Shown piece after piece: positions 49,220-61,484 of a stretch of 64,000 bases of DNA. Origin of the DNA: Watersipora subatra (taxonomy: Eukaryota; Bryozoa; Gymnolaemata; Cheilostomatida; Watersiporidae); assembly GCF_963576615.1 (NCBI RefSeq), contig NC_088714.1:26284558-26348557 (forward strand). Reading direction: 5' to 3'. Both the position numbers and the translations under genes were made by a program. The first letter of the stretch is position 1; the number at the start of each line of letters is the position of its first letter. A model generated the notes under the pieces. It was not told the origin of the DNA. It worked only from the letters and a program-made list of their open reading frames with translations, and made no database searches.

Positions 49220-49260
49220 CAGGGGTTCCCAACCAGAGGGAAATTCCCCTGGTTCCCTTA
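49220..49260. mobile_element. Miniature hAT relic (41 bp) with 8-bp target duplication
   Basis: CAGGGGTTCCCAACCAGAGG and following bases resemble the inverse of the outer element's right tip (to 49491). It is flanked by TCATACTA at 49212-49219 and 49261-49268, a perfect 8-bp duplication. This suggests a separate, very short hAT-derived insertion inside the larger hAT element. Confidence 0.75.
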
Positions 49261-50888
49261 TCATACTATAAGCATAGCATTCATGCCTGGACGTAGCTGA
49301 ACATGTAAGCATGGCAGTTGACTAGTATTACTTATGGTGGAAAGTGGAAATTGTTAAAGGAAGGCACTTGAACTTGCACTACAGGATACAAACAAAAAAT
49401 CTAAAAAGTCAGACACCTCTCTGTTCCCTCTGTATGTTCAAAATTCACCCCCCCCCCCCTCCGGGAATTCCGCCCTGGTTGGGAACCCCTGCCTTAGGAT
49501 GTATATAAGATGACTAATTGACATCTGGATTCATCAGTCACTTCCTATGCTTAAAGAGGTGAAACTGAAGCAAGGTTCCAACAATAAAGACTGAATTATA
49601 CCAACCTAGACAGAAAAAAATGATGGAAACAATAGTTGCCATCAACTTAGATCATAATTATATAGTTACAAAGTATATAATCGTTTCTTTATAAGATTTT
49701 AGGAGTCTCGAGATTAAATTGTCTTGAGTTGAATAATGGGAAATCCTGATTTTTTTTTAAGTTCGCAACTTTACTTGGCTTGAATTAAGGACTTGAAAAA
49801 GTTTATTGGGTAAATAAAGCACTATAAAGAACTCCCAGGCAAATCATATGAATTACCAAAAATGTAAGCTACATATAAAGTAAATTTGGATAAAATTTAT
49901 CATGTAAGAAACTGGTAAATAAAATATAAAATGTAATAATTATAAACTACATCTACCTATATCTAATCTATTAATGGAATGATACATCGATGGTTAATAG
50001 CTTCCGAATGCTTTGGCACAACACTTGGTAAAACAGATGAACATGTACTGCCACCACCATATCTGCTCTGCACTGGCACGCGCATTAAAGGTCTAGACTG
50101 AGAAACGAGAAAAAGGTTTATGTTACCATAGCAAAGTCTTCTGACCCACTCAATGCTGAAGTTCTAGTTTGCCTTGAAAAGCAAAAGCACATCTAGATTG
50201 TGTACAAAGGAAAAGAAAATGTCACGGTTGCCCAAGAAAAGCTCAAAATTGATACACTTCCTGATAGACGCAGAAAAATAAGACACGATCTCACGTCGCA
50301 TTCTAGCTAATGATAAAGCATATAGCACCATCAAGCTCATACAATGAGCTGATGCAAGTTTGACCGACAACAATAATTTTCAACAGCAACAACTAAAAGA
50401 AAAACCAGTCATTAATAATATTCGCAAAAAACCTGTCTACCGTGACAGCTCTTCACACACTGGCAGGGAACACAAGTCAATGATTGTTCTCTCATCGCAC
50501 AGGCAACATTGAACATACTAACACTTTTAATACATTGCTACCACTTTTAGTCATAGTTTAATATAGCCCAATTGACAAATTTTGGCTAATGGAGTAAATC
50601 TAAGAGGCACACTTTCCGCACGGCTTAGGTATGTTCAACGGGAGAAGAAGAGTGAACCTATACGATGAAAGCTGGCAAGTCCAGCGTTAAGTCCATCGTC
50701 TGCAGCCTGTTTCGACTATCTAGTAATTTCGCCGCGTTAATTTACGCTCCCCCAGCACATACGGTATGCAGCTTATCAACTGCATACGTCTGCATAGCTT
50801 ATCGACTGCAACTTCAGTATAGTTTTACGGGCGAACCTTCTCATGCTTATATACCGGAAACACGCTTACTTCAACAGCCTCCGGAGTC

Positions 50889-53800
50889 ATGCCAAACGAT
50901 TCTGTTTCTCCTGGTTCCGCGAGATATGGGAATTTCCCCGACTATTACAAGTTTAACAGTGTCACTGAGCGAATGCAATACATTACACAGTTGACTAATA
51001 TTCATTTTGATGGTCTTCAGTGCAGGAAAACTATTCGCTGTATAGATATTGGCTGCAACACAGGTGTACGCATCTTAATAAATGACGATTAATAATAAGG
51101 CAATGTAACAAATTAGTCAAAAATTTTCTAGTAACTTTCCATAAAGATAACATATTGTTTAAAAAATCAATCTGCAGTGACTTGTAAATGTTGGCATTAA
51201 ACTTTTTTGCACATAGTCTAGTTTGGCTATTGAAGTGCGATTCTGAGAGAGCATAATGTGCTTGTTATATGTACGCTTCGCTTATCCCATTCACATTTAG
51301 GCATGCAGTCGTTACATTTCTGTAACTGTGGAAAGTAGCTTTGGTAGGGAACTGGGGCTTAGTTGTTTCTATTTTTGAGTCATAAGATTTAGTATTTTAT
51401 ATCTGATAATGCATTCAGGATATATCTGTGCAGATAGTATATGGAGTTGAGTCTTGCGTACCTTCCTCTTAGCAATCGCTCAATAGTCATCATTCTAGAA
51501 CTATGTCAAGGTCAGGCATTTGACTTTTAACTATGCGCTGGTACTCACTGATACCTATATGAAAAATGCATTACAATTGTGGTAAATTTTAGCCCGGATG
51601 TCTATGTAGTTGCATTAGCAGAGCAGTAGCTGTAACAAGCATGTTGTAACCATGCAGTATAATTGCATTATCTATTGCTCAGCATTTAGTATACATGCAG
51701 TGCAAATATTTGCTAAATGAAGAAAACAGTATTGGTGCAGTGGCGGCATTACCTACTGCAGAGTGTGCATATTTCATAGTGCTAGATGTAGAGGGAACTT
51801 TTGAATTACACATTCAGCAATTTTTCATCAATAAAAGCTTTCACAGAATTAAGTATTGAATTGACTGAAACACAACCACAACACAGTTTCAAGATGTGAA
51901 TGTTTCTCAAACTTGAGTTTGAGTGGGCAAACAAGTTTATGAAAATCGCCATATTCCATATAGTCAAGATGACACTATATTATGGTTTTAATATACATAA
52001 TGCTAACGGGCATACGGTACAAAAACCCTATGGGAATGGTGATAATGCTTGACTCCCTATTCCAAAATGATTTGAGAGTTGACTACAAGTTCATGAACTT
52101 GCTAAACATAGGTAGTATCCGAAAATTTCATACAATACAGCACAGACACTTAGAAAGCCATTAGTGTCAGTAGATCTACAGTATCAACCTCATACTAATG
52201 TGCAGTCGCAGTACACATGTAGTTTAAAGTTTTGAAGAATGCGCATTCGCAGTCTGCATAAGTTGCCTGGTTTCAGGTAATGCATCATGGAAGTAGATCG
52301 CAGTTGGCAATTTGCAGTAGTAGTGCATTTTCCGGAACAGCAAATGTCTACTACTCATTATAATGTTATAATGTACTACAAAATTACTGTGTACTGCGAT
52401 GCAGTTCTAATGCATCATAACCCTGGTTAAATACAAAATTCTTGAGAGAATATTATTGTAATGTAGATTTCGGTTTGGAGTTGACCCTCCAAACCGAAAA
52501 TAGTTGAACTTATATGTATGTAACCTTTTCTAGTTAGAGTCAAAGTTGTAGTCACTGTAAAAAGCTTTTAGTAAACTTTGGTTATTGCATTATTCAAATA
52601 TGGTTTGTTTAGCTTTATACCTAGGCCTACCGAAGCATTGTGCTAACAGGTGTGTAACATGTGAAGCTGTGCAAGCGTTAAAAACCATTTGTAGTTAACA
52701 GTTATATTTACCTTTCTTAGAGATATCTATTGTAATTGGTTACTTCAAACAATGAGCACAAGTTGTCTTCTAATCGGCTAACTACATTTTATATAAACTG
52801 TTAACTTGACAGTACTTTGGGCCATGTCAGATGGGTGGGTGCAGGGTTCTCCCTAAGAATTATGGTCTAATGAAGGATGTAGGCTGGGGCAAAAAATTGG
52901 AGTTGTCCTCTCCTGTCCTCGAGGTTCTAGAGAACCAACCTCCAATAATTCACGGTTATATATACAGTCAAACATGTATAACTCGAACTTCACGGGACCG
53001 AGCGAAAGTGTTCGAATTATCAGAGCGTCCGAGTTATCAGAGCACTGTCACAAGTCCATGTATTTACTTATTTATTAGTAGATACATGCACATATACAAA
53101 CTATAATATAAATCAAAAGCACAAATAGCTTGTTTCAAATTAAATGCTTCTAATGTAAAGTTTAAAACGTTTTTATCAAAAAGTATAGAGATTTTTCTAT
53201 CACTTGAGATTGGTTTGTTGTTTGAGGTGATGTTATTGCCAGGACGTTTTTTTAGATTGACATTGGCAAAACTTGATCGTTGTTGAAATGCTCAAAAGAA
53301 AAGACATCTTTTTCTTTTGAGCGTTTTATCCACGATCAATTTTGCCGATTTTTCTTGAAGTTTATGCAAAGATTACCTCACTTTACCTTGCTTCCGAAGG
53401 GCGATCGCTAAGCGGATGTTTGGTATAAATCAAATTTCACCAAACCTTTAGAAAAGTCGTTGACAAAAATATTTTGCCGATGGTGGTAATAACGACGCTT
53501 ATGAATTAGGAAAAGTTGAGGTCTACCTCTATGGCTTGGAATAAAGTGATTTTCTAAAGCGATAACAACCGTTTCGGTAGCCGTTGGAAAAAAACAGTTC
53601 GAGTTAACAGTGTTGAGTTTGAGTTATCTATAGCAATTTATTATTACGTGGGAACGGACCAAAGAAACCGTTCGAATTAACCATTTGTTCGAGATATCCG
53701 TGGTCGAGTTATCCATGTTTGACTGTATATCTTATTAAAATCCTTAAAATAGTTCATTATTCATTCATCAAAAGTTTTCATTATAGCAACTGATTTTCAG

Positions 53801-56384
53801 CTTCGGTTAATTCGATATGCTCTGAGCTACTGTAATACAGTTATTATTTGTGCTTATCACACATGTGCAACCAGCATTGCCTGTTTATAACAGTTCGTTT
53901 TCGTAAAACTATTCGAGATGATCAAAATGAATACTAGCACGGCTAAAAATTTCATTTTGATGCTAATATCAACTGGTTCAGCCGTGGAAAAGGTTTTAGG
54001 TTAGGAGACAGTGAAGATGAATTTCACAACTCAAAAGAGTATGAAAGGAATGAAAGCGACAGGAGACCAATACTTTTAGATACCTACTTGAAGCTAATGC
54101 TACAAACTCATTTTAATCAAATGGTTTATTTTAGTACCTGCAATTCATATAAACATTGATCGTATATGCTACTTGATTTTGTATAATTATTTTTATATTT
54201 TGATAGATTATTATTATGTATTTTATAAATTTGAAAATTTGTGACATACCATTTGGTAACCCCAAGGCCGTTATCTAAACAGATGCTCGCTCATCACTCA
54301 ATTTTTATCATACCGTATATAAAAAGTCAGTTTTTTGCAGGAAAATGTTGCGAACATGAATCAGTCAAAAGAACTTTTATACAACATTGTTAAGTATATT
54401 AATTACGTTAAAAAATACATTCGAGTTTAGCAACTTGAAAAAAACTTTTCATAGTTATGAATAATTGCAACTTGGATTACAAGATCTGCATATGTTAACT
54501 GCTAGCAAATTGTATCAGCTTGTAAGATGAATGTTTCGGCCTCTCAATACACATTTAGTAACTGTCTATGCTACAAATTGTGCTGCTGAACAGATTCCTC
54601 GTTACAGCACATTGTTGCCGTATACTCTCCAGTTGTAATAGGGTTTGCTAGATGGGCGAGCAAAAATGTAGCAAGGTGGTTAATTGGCGCAGGTAGTAAT
54701 CCTACGTTTAGCTCGATTGTGTTAGCTCCGAAACCCAGGCTAGCACAAACCTAACAGAGCTCGATCATTAAACCCCGCCCACATGATAGCCATCGGCTAT
54801 CCTTGGGGGCTGTATATCATCATATCATCAGACTTCAGTATTAACTTTTGTTATTAAGGTGTTTTTTTTAAATGTTTCTGCCATTATAGCATCTTATTTT
54901 CTCATCAAACTCAGTGAAAGTATTGGGAGTTTTCTATACCTACTTTTAATATAGTTTTTAATTATAGTTTATGCATTTTATTTTGGGTATTATTTTTGTG
55001 TATTATTAGCTATTTATGCTCTGCGAAACAGTTATCAATGTTGCAACGCTTTCCTATTAAAAGCCATGGGTTTTGTAGTCGCTATATAGTGAGTTTTAAT
55101 TATAGGATCTTACTCTAGAGCTATACCAATGGCTGAGTTCCCTTCTTCAATTGCCTGTGCAAGTGCGAGGAGTAGACATCGATGAGAATCTTATTCAGTG
55201 TGCTCAGGCTAAATATGCGCAGCACTATCCGCAGGTATTTAAACTAAATGTATACAAAAGACTTGTGGTCTCCAAAGGTTAGTAGAATCGAAAACAATGA
55301 AAGGGTCAGGTGTTGCGCAAATCGATGTAGTTATTCCGGAAGGGATGCTATATATTGCTGTTTGGTACAACAAACCTCAAGGGAGATGTATTGAGCAGAT
55401 TTAGTCTCCTAAGGTTATTGGATGACGTACAAAGAAACTATTGTTCTTGTCACAAAATTTGGTGTTTCTACATAAAAGGGTCTGTCTACAACCTGTTTCA
55501 CTTGAATATAACCCCTCAGGACCCTAAAGTGAAACACCATGCATTTAGTCTTCGCACACTTTATTTTTTGTTTTTCTTATTCTTTGTTATTCTTCTTTTC
55601 TAACTTTTTTCTTATTCATTTGGTACATTATGAAGTCTGCTTGGTGACAAGCAAGTTTATAATTTGATTAAAAGGCTAACAGTTGCTGTCTCCTCTGTAA
55701 AAAGGTCACAAAAGCTGACCCCATTAGCTGACCTTTGCATTTTTTTAAATCCTGACACATATCACTCAGCTGTGTAGTTGTATGTGGACTTGCTAGGCGC
55801 TAGTTAAGTTTTTGTGCAAAATACTTTTCGTTTTTCAGATTTGTTGTTCAACCGAAGATCTAACACTTTCATTTCTATGCGTGTAATCATTTTTTAAAGC
55901 ATTTAGCTCGTCCTCCATAGAGCTACGAGCAATTGTTTGTGGCACTTCTTTTGTTTCACCAGTATTTTTGTTCATTCAGGTGTGCTTTGAGCAATTCGAC
56001 CTCATGTCTAGAGGAGATGCTAGCGGCGGAGTTTTGAAAATTGGAGAAACCGACAAAGCCGATGTTATATTCTGTTTCTCTGTTACTCTATGGATTCATA
56101 TAAATCATGGCGATGCAGGGCTGGATGACTTTTTAATGAACATATCTAATTCCTGTCAGTACCTGGTGTTAGAATCGCAGCCCTGGAAGTGCTATAGGAC
56201 TGCTGCAAGGCGGGCTAAGCGAGCCGGCCAACCTCCCTTTCCGTACTATGACAAACTCTCTGTTCGTGGTAATGTCACTGACTATATAGACAAGTTTTTA
56301 GTAAACCAATGTGCTATGAGTAGGGTTGTGAATCTCGGGAACACAAACTGGGGAAGGGATATTGTGCTTTATAAAAACACATAA
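50889..56384 (+). CDS. BCDIN3D: BCDIN3D: RNA 5'-monophosphate methyltransferase
   Basis: Bin3-family SAM-dependent methyltransferase. The vertebrate enzyme caps the 5'-monophosphate of tRNA-His and some small RNA precursors in the cytoplasm (family knowledge). Three exons join in phase 0: 50889-51065, 55106-55234 and 55980-56384 (stop), giving 236 aa, shorter than the ~292 aa human protein mainly at the two ends. The start fits the conserved GNFPDYYKF near the N terminus. Motif I IDIGCNTG/DLTLELYQ spans the first junction and parallels human LDVGCNSGDLSVALYK; the acidic SAM-ribose loop is GVDIDENL. Exon 3 carries FCFSVTLWIHINHGDAGL, LESQPWKCYRTAARR and NLGNTNWGRDIVLYK, all diagnostic. The 4-kb first intron contains a TA-flanked MITE. 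AATAAA at 57280 is a possible distant poly(A) signal. It diverges from SWT1. Confidence 0.96.
52965..53725. mobile_element. TA-flanked MITE with CAGTCAAAC ends (pogo-like)
   Basis: A 761-base element in BCDIN3D intron 1. The left end CAGTCAAACATGTATAACTC is inverse to the right end GAGTTATCCATGTTTGACTG, and TA lies at 52963-52964 and 53726-53727. CAG tips and a TA target resemble pogo/Tigger non-autonomous elements (inference). Both arms repeat TTCGAATTA/GAGTTATC-type words. Its centre (about 53180-53381) contains an inner palindrome related to 39644-40000, with arms AAATGCTCAAAAGAAAAGA and TTTTCTTTTGAGCGTTTT. No transposase. Confidence 0.85.
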
Positions 56385-59300
56385 ACCTCAATTTATACCT
56401 CAAGATTATGATTATGCTGGTGGTAATTGGCCAAAGCCTTTTAAATGATTTTGTATGCATTAGTTCAAGAGAGTTGCGTTTCGTTGAAAGTTCCAAGTTC
56501 TGCGCACCGACTACAAGAGAAGGGTGCTTTGCACATTCTGTAATGAAAAACCCATAATACATGTATACTGCCAGGGAAGCAGTGATACACCACGGCTGGT
56601 CTGTAGGAAATCACAACATAATCCTTTAGCCTAGGTGAGCATTTTTATAGGGCTTTTTAAAGAAGAGAGGTCTGTTGTACACCACAGCGGTGTGATCCAC
56701 TCTGTGTATTGCAGTAGAATATTAAATAATACATGTGTAGTAAAGCACTGGTTTCATCTATTGAGGCAATCCTATGCATTTTATACAGTGAAACAGCTCA
56801 AGTATCATTTCTACATGGAGCCAGGCTACGTACTCCTTTCACAATTAAACTTCTGTAAACTCATGTTTTGATGGCGAAGGGCACAGAGAAAATGCAACAA
56901 TAATGTACAGTAGATGGCATAATAACTTTGGAGTTGTCTGCTGATGGTACACTATTGCGTATCAATTTAAAATTAACCCCATATTAGTATGCATTATTAT
57001 TTTGGGTGACAACGTAACTCTTTACATAAAATCACTTACAAGTTTACTTATAAGTGATTCAGTGAGTAAATTGGCTGGTGTATGCGGGCACGAGTGGTTG
57101 TGCCAACTTTATATCAACATGTTAAGTTGATATATAAATAAGTTTCATATAAGTTTGATATAATAAGTTTTCATGGTTCCATGTTTATGTTTACGCAAGA
57201 TTACACGTAGTTTAGAATCTTCACTCACGACAAAAGCCATGCATAAAGTTGTTAAAGAATTCAGGTCTGTCGCAATAAATTCCTCTGTGGTGTTGCTATG
57301 GCAACATTTTCAAAGTTAGCGGAGCTTATAACTGTTGAGTTTTCAATTGTTCGGTTAATGACCTGTTTAAATATTTTCACTACAAAAAGGAGTGCTGGGT
57401 TTTAGCTGGCCTGGAATATAATCAAGATGTCAATGTTTTAATTTGTCTGTCAGCAGATTTATCATGTACTATTGCAAAGTGTACAGACAGCAAATGATGG
57501 TATCAACACCAAGGGAAGGGTAAGCCAAGTGATTTTTGGTTTAGTTTAATATGGTTTGAAGTTTCCATAAAGTGAAAAAAACAATTCTCATAGAAATTTG
57601 ATATATAAGTTGTTATATTAGTCACTGCGAACTACTCTCTTCCTCTGTTTTATGAAAATGTGAAAAATGCAGCTGGTGGTGTGAGGTAGTAGAAATCATC
57701 CGTCTTCTCTCATATTACAAAATAGGAGTAATGGCCAGTAATGCAGCGCATTGCTTATATTGAGGATATGGTGAACACCTCTAATTTTTATCAGTGCTTT
57801 CCTGGTAAGCGATAGCCGGCACCTTTTGAAGCAGCCGGTAGTCATGTACATATGCAGGCTAAGGCACTATTATGCTGTAAGCTTCTTAGACTAAGAACTA
57901 ATTTTGTACTAAGGGGCGGTACACAACTATGCCAAGTAGTCAATTAGTAAGCCTTTGAACCTCTTATGCACAAGGTTATATTAGTGGTGCACTGTTACCA
58001 ATAAGAGCCCCGAGAGAAATGGCTCAAACTCATGTTCTATTGGTATATTATTTTATATTACTTCCATTAGATATATATATTGAGTATAACATGATTAGTT
58101 CTCGATTTAAACTCTGGTAGTCACACAATGGCTCAGCTATGAATATATTTAAATAATTTTATTGCTATTTGTCATAGTGTATCTCTACTGGGTGTATGAT
58201 GTGACTGAGTGGGACAACAGCTAGCAATGATTCTGTGAAGGCGTGAATAACAAACCAATTAGTATAAGTCATTGTGGGATGAGCTGAGGCTTACTTTTTC
58301 AGGTTCTAGGGCTTAACGTCCTGAGCGCATATAGTTCTATTAATTTGTGCTCCTAAAGTGGTGTGATCAGCTCAAAATTCTGATTTCAACTTCTACCTTT
58401 TACCCTTGCGCGTTCGTATTCCTTTTAGGGCGCATTTGAATTCCCTAGTGGATGCATATGTGCGTGCATATTTCTACCACATGCTTCATAAAATTATAGG
58501 ATAATTGCGGCAGGTTTCGTTATAAACCAGTTAATACGACAGCTCCCTTGTCAATCTTTACTATAATAAGCGTCATGTCCATCTTTCTAAAGCTGCCGTT
58601 AAGAGCGTTAGGAAAAGATCACATCACTCAAGGATTGAATTCGGACTCGTATATCTAAGAATAATTGTGCACACACTTCCTACACCGGACGTTCTGTCAC
58701 CGCGCATGGGACTAGCAGCATACTAGTAACTATAGTTTAGGTCTCTAGCTGAATACTTGCTATATTATAACAAATGTGTTTGTGGATGAAAATGTTTTTA
58801 TTGGATTCGTCTACAAGTCATCCTCTATTTGATGGAAGAATTACCTGTTGATCGTATATTGCTGAAATCTGAAATAGGCGCGCAAGAGATGACTCTAAAT
58901 AGGCCTAAATGATTGCATATTGTAAACTCCAATCATAAAAACAAGATATCTTACCTTTCCCTTCTGGGAAAGGAGATGCAAAAGCATAATGAGCTCGCAA
59001 TTCCGGTTTGAGATGACAGTTCAATGTGCTGCAAACATGACCTCTTACTGACTCTCAACTTGAGTGTTACTATTGAATAACCATTTTACAATTGGATGTA
59101 TCATTGAGAATGAGTAAATACTTCAGCCAAAGTGTCAAATGCTTTATTTATTTGGCAAGCTATGCGCCTTTGTGCTGGTCTTTTGCTTATACGCATGTAG
59201 TCGATGTCATGCGAAGAACAATACACTGGTTAGTCAATACCAAGTATATATTAACTATGAATGATAGGGCACGGCTTATTTTGGGAGATAGCTGATAGAT

Positions 59301-59602
59301 ACTTTCTTATACTACAATGCCTGATATAATATCAACATGACCAAATGTTATGACAAGCTACTTGAGCAAGCGCTGAGGAATGAAAAGAGCTCCATCACCC
59401 AAACCCTGATTAAACTCAGAGGCTATTACTCAACATCCGACTCACAAGCAGGATGCTCTTTGGTTTCCTAGAGGAAATAGAAGGAATATTAAATATAGCG
59501 AAAGGCTTGCAAACAAGTCTCCGTTGCCTTTCTGACAACAGGACATGATGAAGATTTTGGTAGCGGAAGTTTGCTTGTAATGTCGCATCCAGCAAGCTAG
59601 GC
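56385..59602. other. Spacer downstream of BCDIN3D
   Basis: About 3.2 kb between the 3' end of BCDIN3D and the presumed 3' end of the small minus-strand gene. It is AT-rich and has no tandem array or recognised mobile element. No reading frame here shows a family motif or good splice borders. Confidence 0.45.
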
Positions 59603-61484
59603 TCAAGGCAATTCCTTCATCTTTTCCATGAGTTCATCGACGAATCCCTGCAAAATTGTAAGATTGTCATAAATGTGGTAGAATCTATGCCATTTCCTGT
59701 AAAGACTTGGAAATAAAGTCATGATCTTGTTGAGAGACTGCTTAGTCATGTCTCTTCCTGAATCATATGGAATACAAGAAGTGCTCGACTGGCAAAGGTT
59801 CTTTTGGACCTTGTTCAGGTCAAACATTCTGTTAATAATATGTTGTTAAACAAAGACTTTTATGTAGTGACCAAATTTCAGAACAATTGAAGGGTCAGTT
59901 AATTTTGTAACTGTCCAAAATGTGTATACATATTGACGTTTCAAATCAAATCTCACATTAGTTCCACTAATCGCAGCCGATGCCTGCGCAAATATACCAC
60001 GGATTGTTCTGTACATACTGCTAGCAAACGATCTTCACACCAGAAATAGATCGCGGTTGGTTGAAGCATGTAAGAACTCGGACTAGCATTCTGTAAACAA
60101 TAATGTACGATTATTTTTGTATGTTATCGATGATCGGTCGTGATCAGTTGTTTTTCGAAACGTGGTTGTATATGCATGTACAATATAGCCAATTAAAAGA
60201 AAACTGATATATCAAGTTATCTAAATTTGATGATTGACATGACAGACTGCTTCACAGCATGGTGTAGATAGATTGTTTCACCTGAACATGGCCCAACAGG
60301 ACTGATGAAGTAACTGAGAAGGGAAACAGAAATAAAAGTTTTTTAAACTTCAACGATATTTAAAAGTAGAATTCATGCTACTTAGTATGTAGTAAAGCTT
60401 TATTACTATTAAGCCTGTGGCTGGCAGTGTGCAGAAAAAAGTTATTCAATAACATTGTCATAAAGGGGATGTAATAGAAAAACTGATCAATTTTATACAG
60501 TAATAATATTTTCATACTTGATTTGCCAAAACCAATTTGGGAGTTGCCTCCTTCAGTCTAGCCTATATACAGTAACATTTGTGCATTGGAGGTTCTCAAT
60601 GTGTGGTTTCTTAATATTTAAATACATTTGCTAAAAACAAAACATTTTATTAATAATAAACACTGTTTCTGAATTTTAAACTCATACTTATAGACGGCGG
60701 CATTTAGTGCGATGGGGAAATGCTGACGACTGCATTTAAATTGCTGAGTATATAATACTTCATGTAAACATTTTTTTTAATTTGGGCTACTTTCAAATTT
60801 TTTTGAAGCGAAAAATGAGAGATTCTGCATGCATTACTTTTTAAAACTCAAATTAGTTTAATAAAGCAGAAAACACAAATCAACTTTGCTGACTTGCGAG
60901 CTCAAAAAGATAGACTTGAATGAGTTAAATACACTAACAGCACATCTCAGAAATTAGTTGCTATAACAATGCTATCATACTTACATTAGCAGTAACAGTT
61001 GTTTTCATAACAAAATTAAACTACCATAAAAACTCTATTTGAACGCCCCTCTATTTGAACAGCCACCTCTAATAGAACGTCACTATAGAAGGGTTGAAAA
61101 ATACAGTGCCACCCTTTAATTGAATGCCACCTCTATTTGACTGCCAGTTTGGCATTCTTTGATCTTTAAGAGCCCATAATAGAAAGTGAACAATAAAAAA
61201 GTGTCGACAAATTAGTACTAATAATGATTCTGTTGCATCAATAACGATTAATTTTTTTGTTGTTGCTGTAGTAGTTGCCATGACTTTAGTGACGGTGTAC
61301 CTAAGAAGATCAATTGTCACAATAATCAGAACTGCACTATGATTCTAAGTCACTAAGGTCTAAATCCTATCCATTGTTTTCAGATTCGTCCATGTGCTTT
61401 ATAATCTTACCTGAAGACTTTATAGCGTTTTGATGAGCGATGGGAATACTCTTCAGGAACACCGTATGATGTAATAGCAGCCAT
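59603..61484 (-). CDS. Tentative small multi-exon gene, unrecognised
   Basis: On the minus strand, 61484-61411 looks like a first coding exon: ATG in a fair context, MAAITSYGVPEEYSHRSSKR then YKVF, ending phase 2 at AG/GTAAGA. A convincing last exon is 59828-59603: acceptor TTAACAG, then MFDLNKVQKNLCQSSTSCIP and a charged helical end FVDELMEKMKELP with stop. The two phases fit directly (about 99 aa). A 42-base exon at 60729-60688 (RQHFPIALNAAVY) also fits in phase between them and gives about 113 aa; a further 32-base candidate at 60313-60282 does not lead on in frame. I recognise no family, signal peptide or membrane segment. The intron contains MITE sequence from 61024. Exon choice is inference from splice sites and phase only. 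Confidence 0.35.
61024..61300. mobile_element. TA-flanked MITE copy (related to 25036-26502)
   Basis: Starts CCATAAAAACTCTATTTGAA after TA at 61022-61023. Its first ~270 bases match the inverse of 26203-26502, including CACCTCTAATAGAAC, GGTTGAAAAATACAGTG and CCACCCTTTAATTGAA. The far end is not clear. A further fragment of the same family (ATACAGTGACACCCTATATT) lies at about 61603-61640. Intron of the tentative small gene. Confidence 0.75.

Larger units (their letters stand above)
46128..49491 (-). mobile_element. hAT DNA transposon (BED-finger, ZBED5/FAM200-type transposase), decayed
   Basis: The ends CAGGGGTTCCCAA (46128) and TTGGGAACCCCTG (to 49491) are inverted repeats flanked by a perfect 8-bp duplication CCTTAGGA at 46120-46127 and 49492-49499, the hAT hallmark. 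The minus-strand transposase begins with a BED zinc finger (start 48961; CVLCMKVLG, KLKYHLSSVH). It continues with hAT core motifs (IQLDESTDVASCSQLMVYAR, HCMLHRHALAVRTLP, VRWLSRGNVTARVFSLRNEL) and a C-terminal dimerisation region (PFVTTYLCESGFSALHVLTV). It is not functional: the frame shifts after the BED exon near 48730 and again near 48260-48290, and stops lie near 46976 and 46747. A complete TTAA element splits it at 47153-48024, and a tiny hAT relic sits near its 5' end. Without the TTAA insert it measures about 2.5 kb. Confidence 0.92.
45827..50888. other. Head-to-head intergenic region between SWT1 and BCDIN3D
   Basis: The two genes are divergent, so transcription starts for both lie here. 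Most of the interval is occupied by the hAT element (46128-49491). The 1.4 kb to its right holds no recognised coding exon and is the likely place for a 5' untranslated exon of SWT1 and the BCDIN3D promoter. A more GC-balanced patch at 50590-50890 precedes the BCDIN3D start. A minus-strand frame at 50164-50373 has no recognisable family. Confidence 0.5.

Noticed and set aside
50665-50994. 109-codon + strand open frame overlapping the BCDIN3D start
   Set aside because: Out of frame with BCDIN3D exon 1, whose frame encodes the conserved GNFPDYY and IDIGCNTG motifs. It could at most be an upstream frame in the leader.
60282-60313. 32-base micro-exon YFISPVGPCS on the minus strand
   Set aside because: Borders look like splice sites, but the next candidate exons give a stop or a frame mismatch when joined to it, so it was not included in the gene model.
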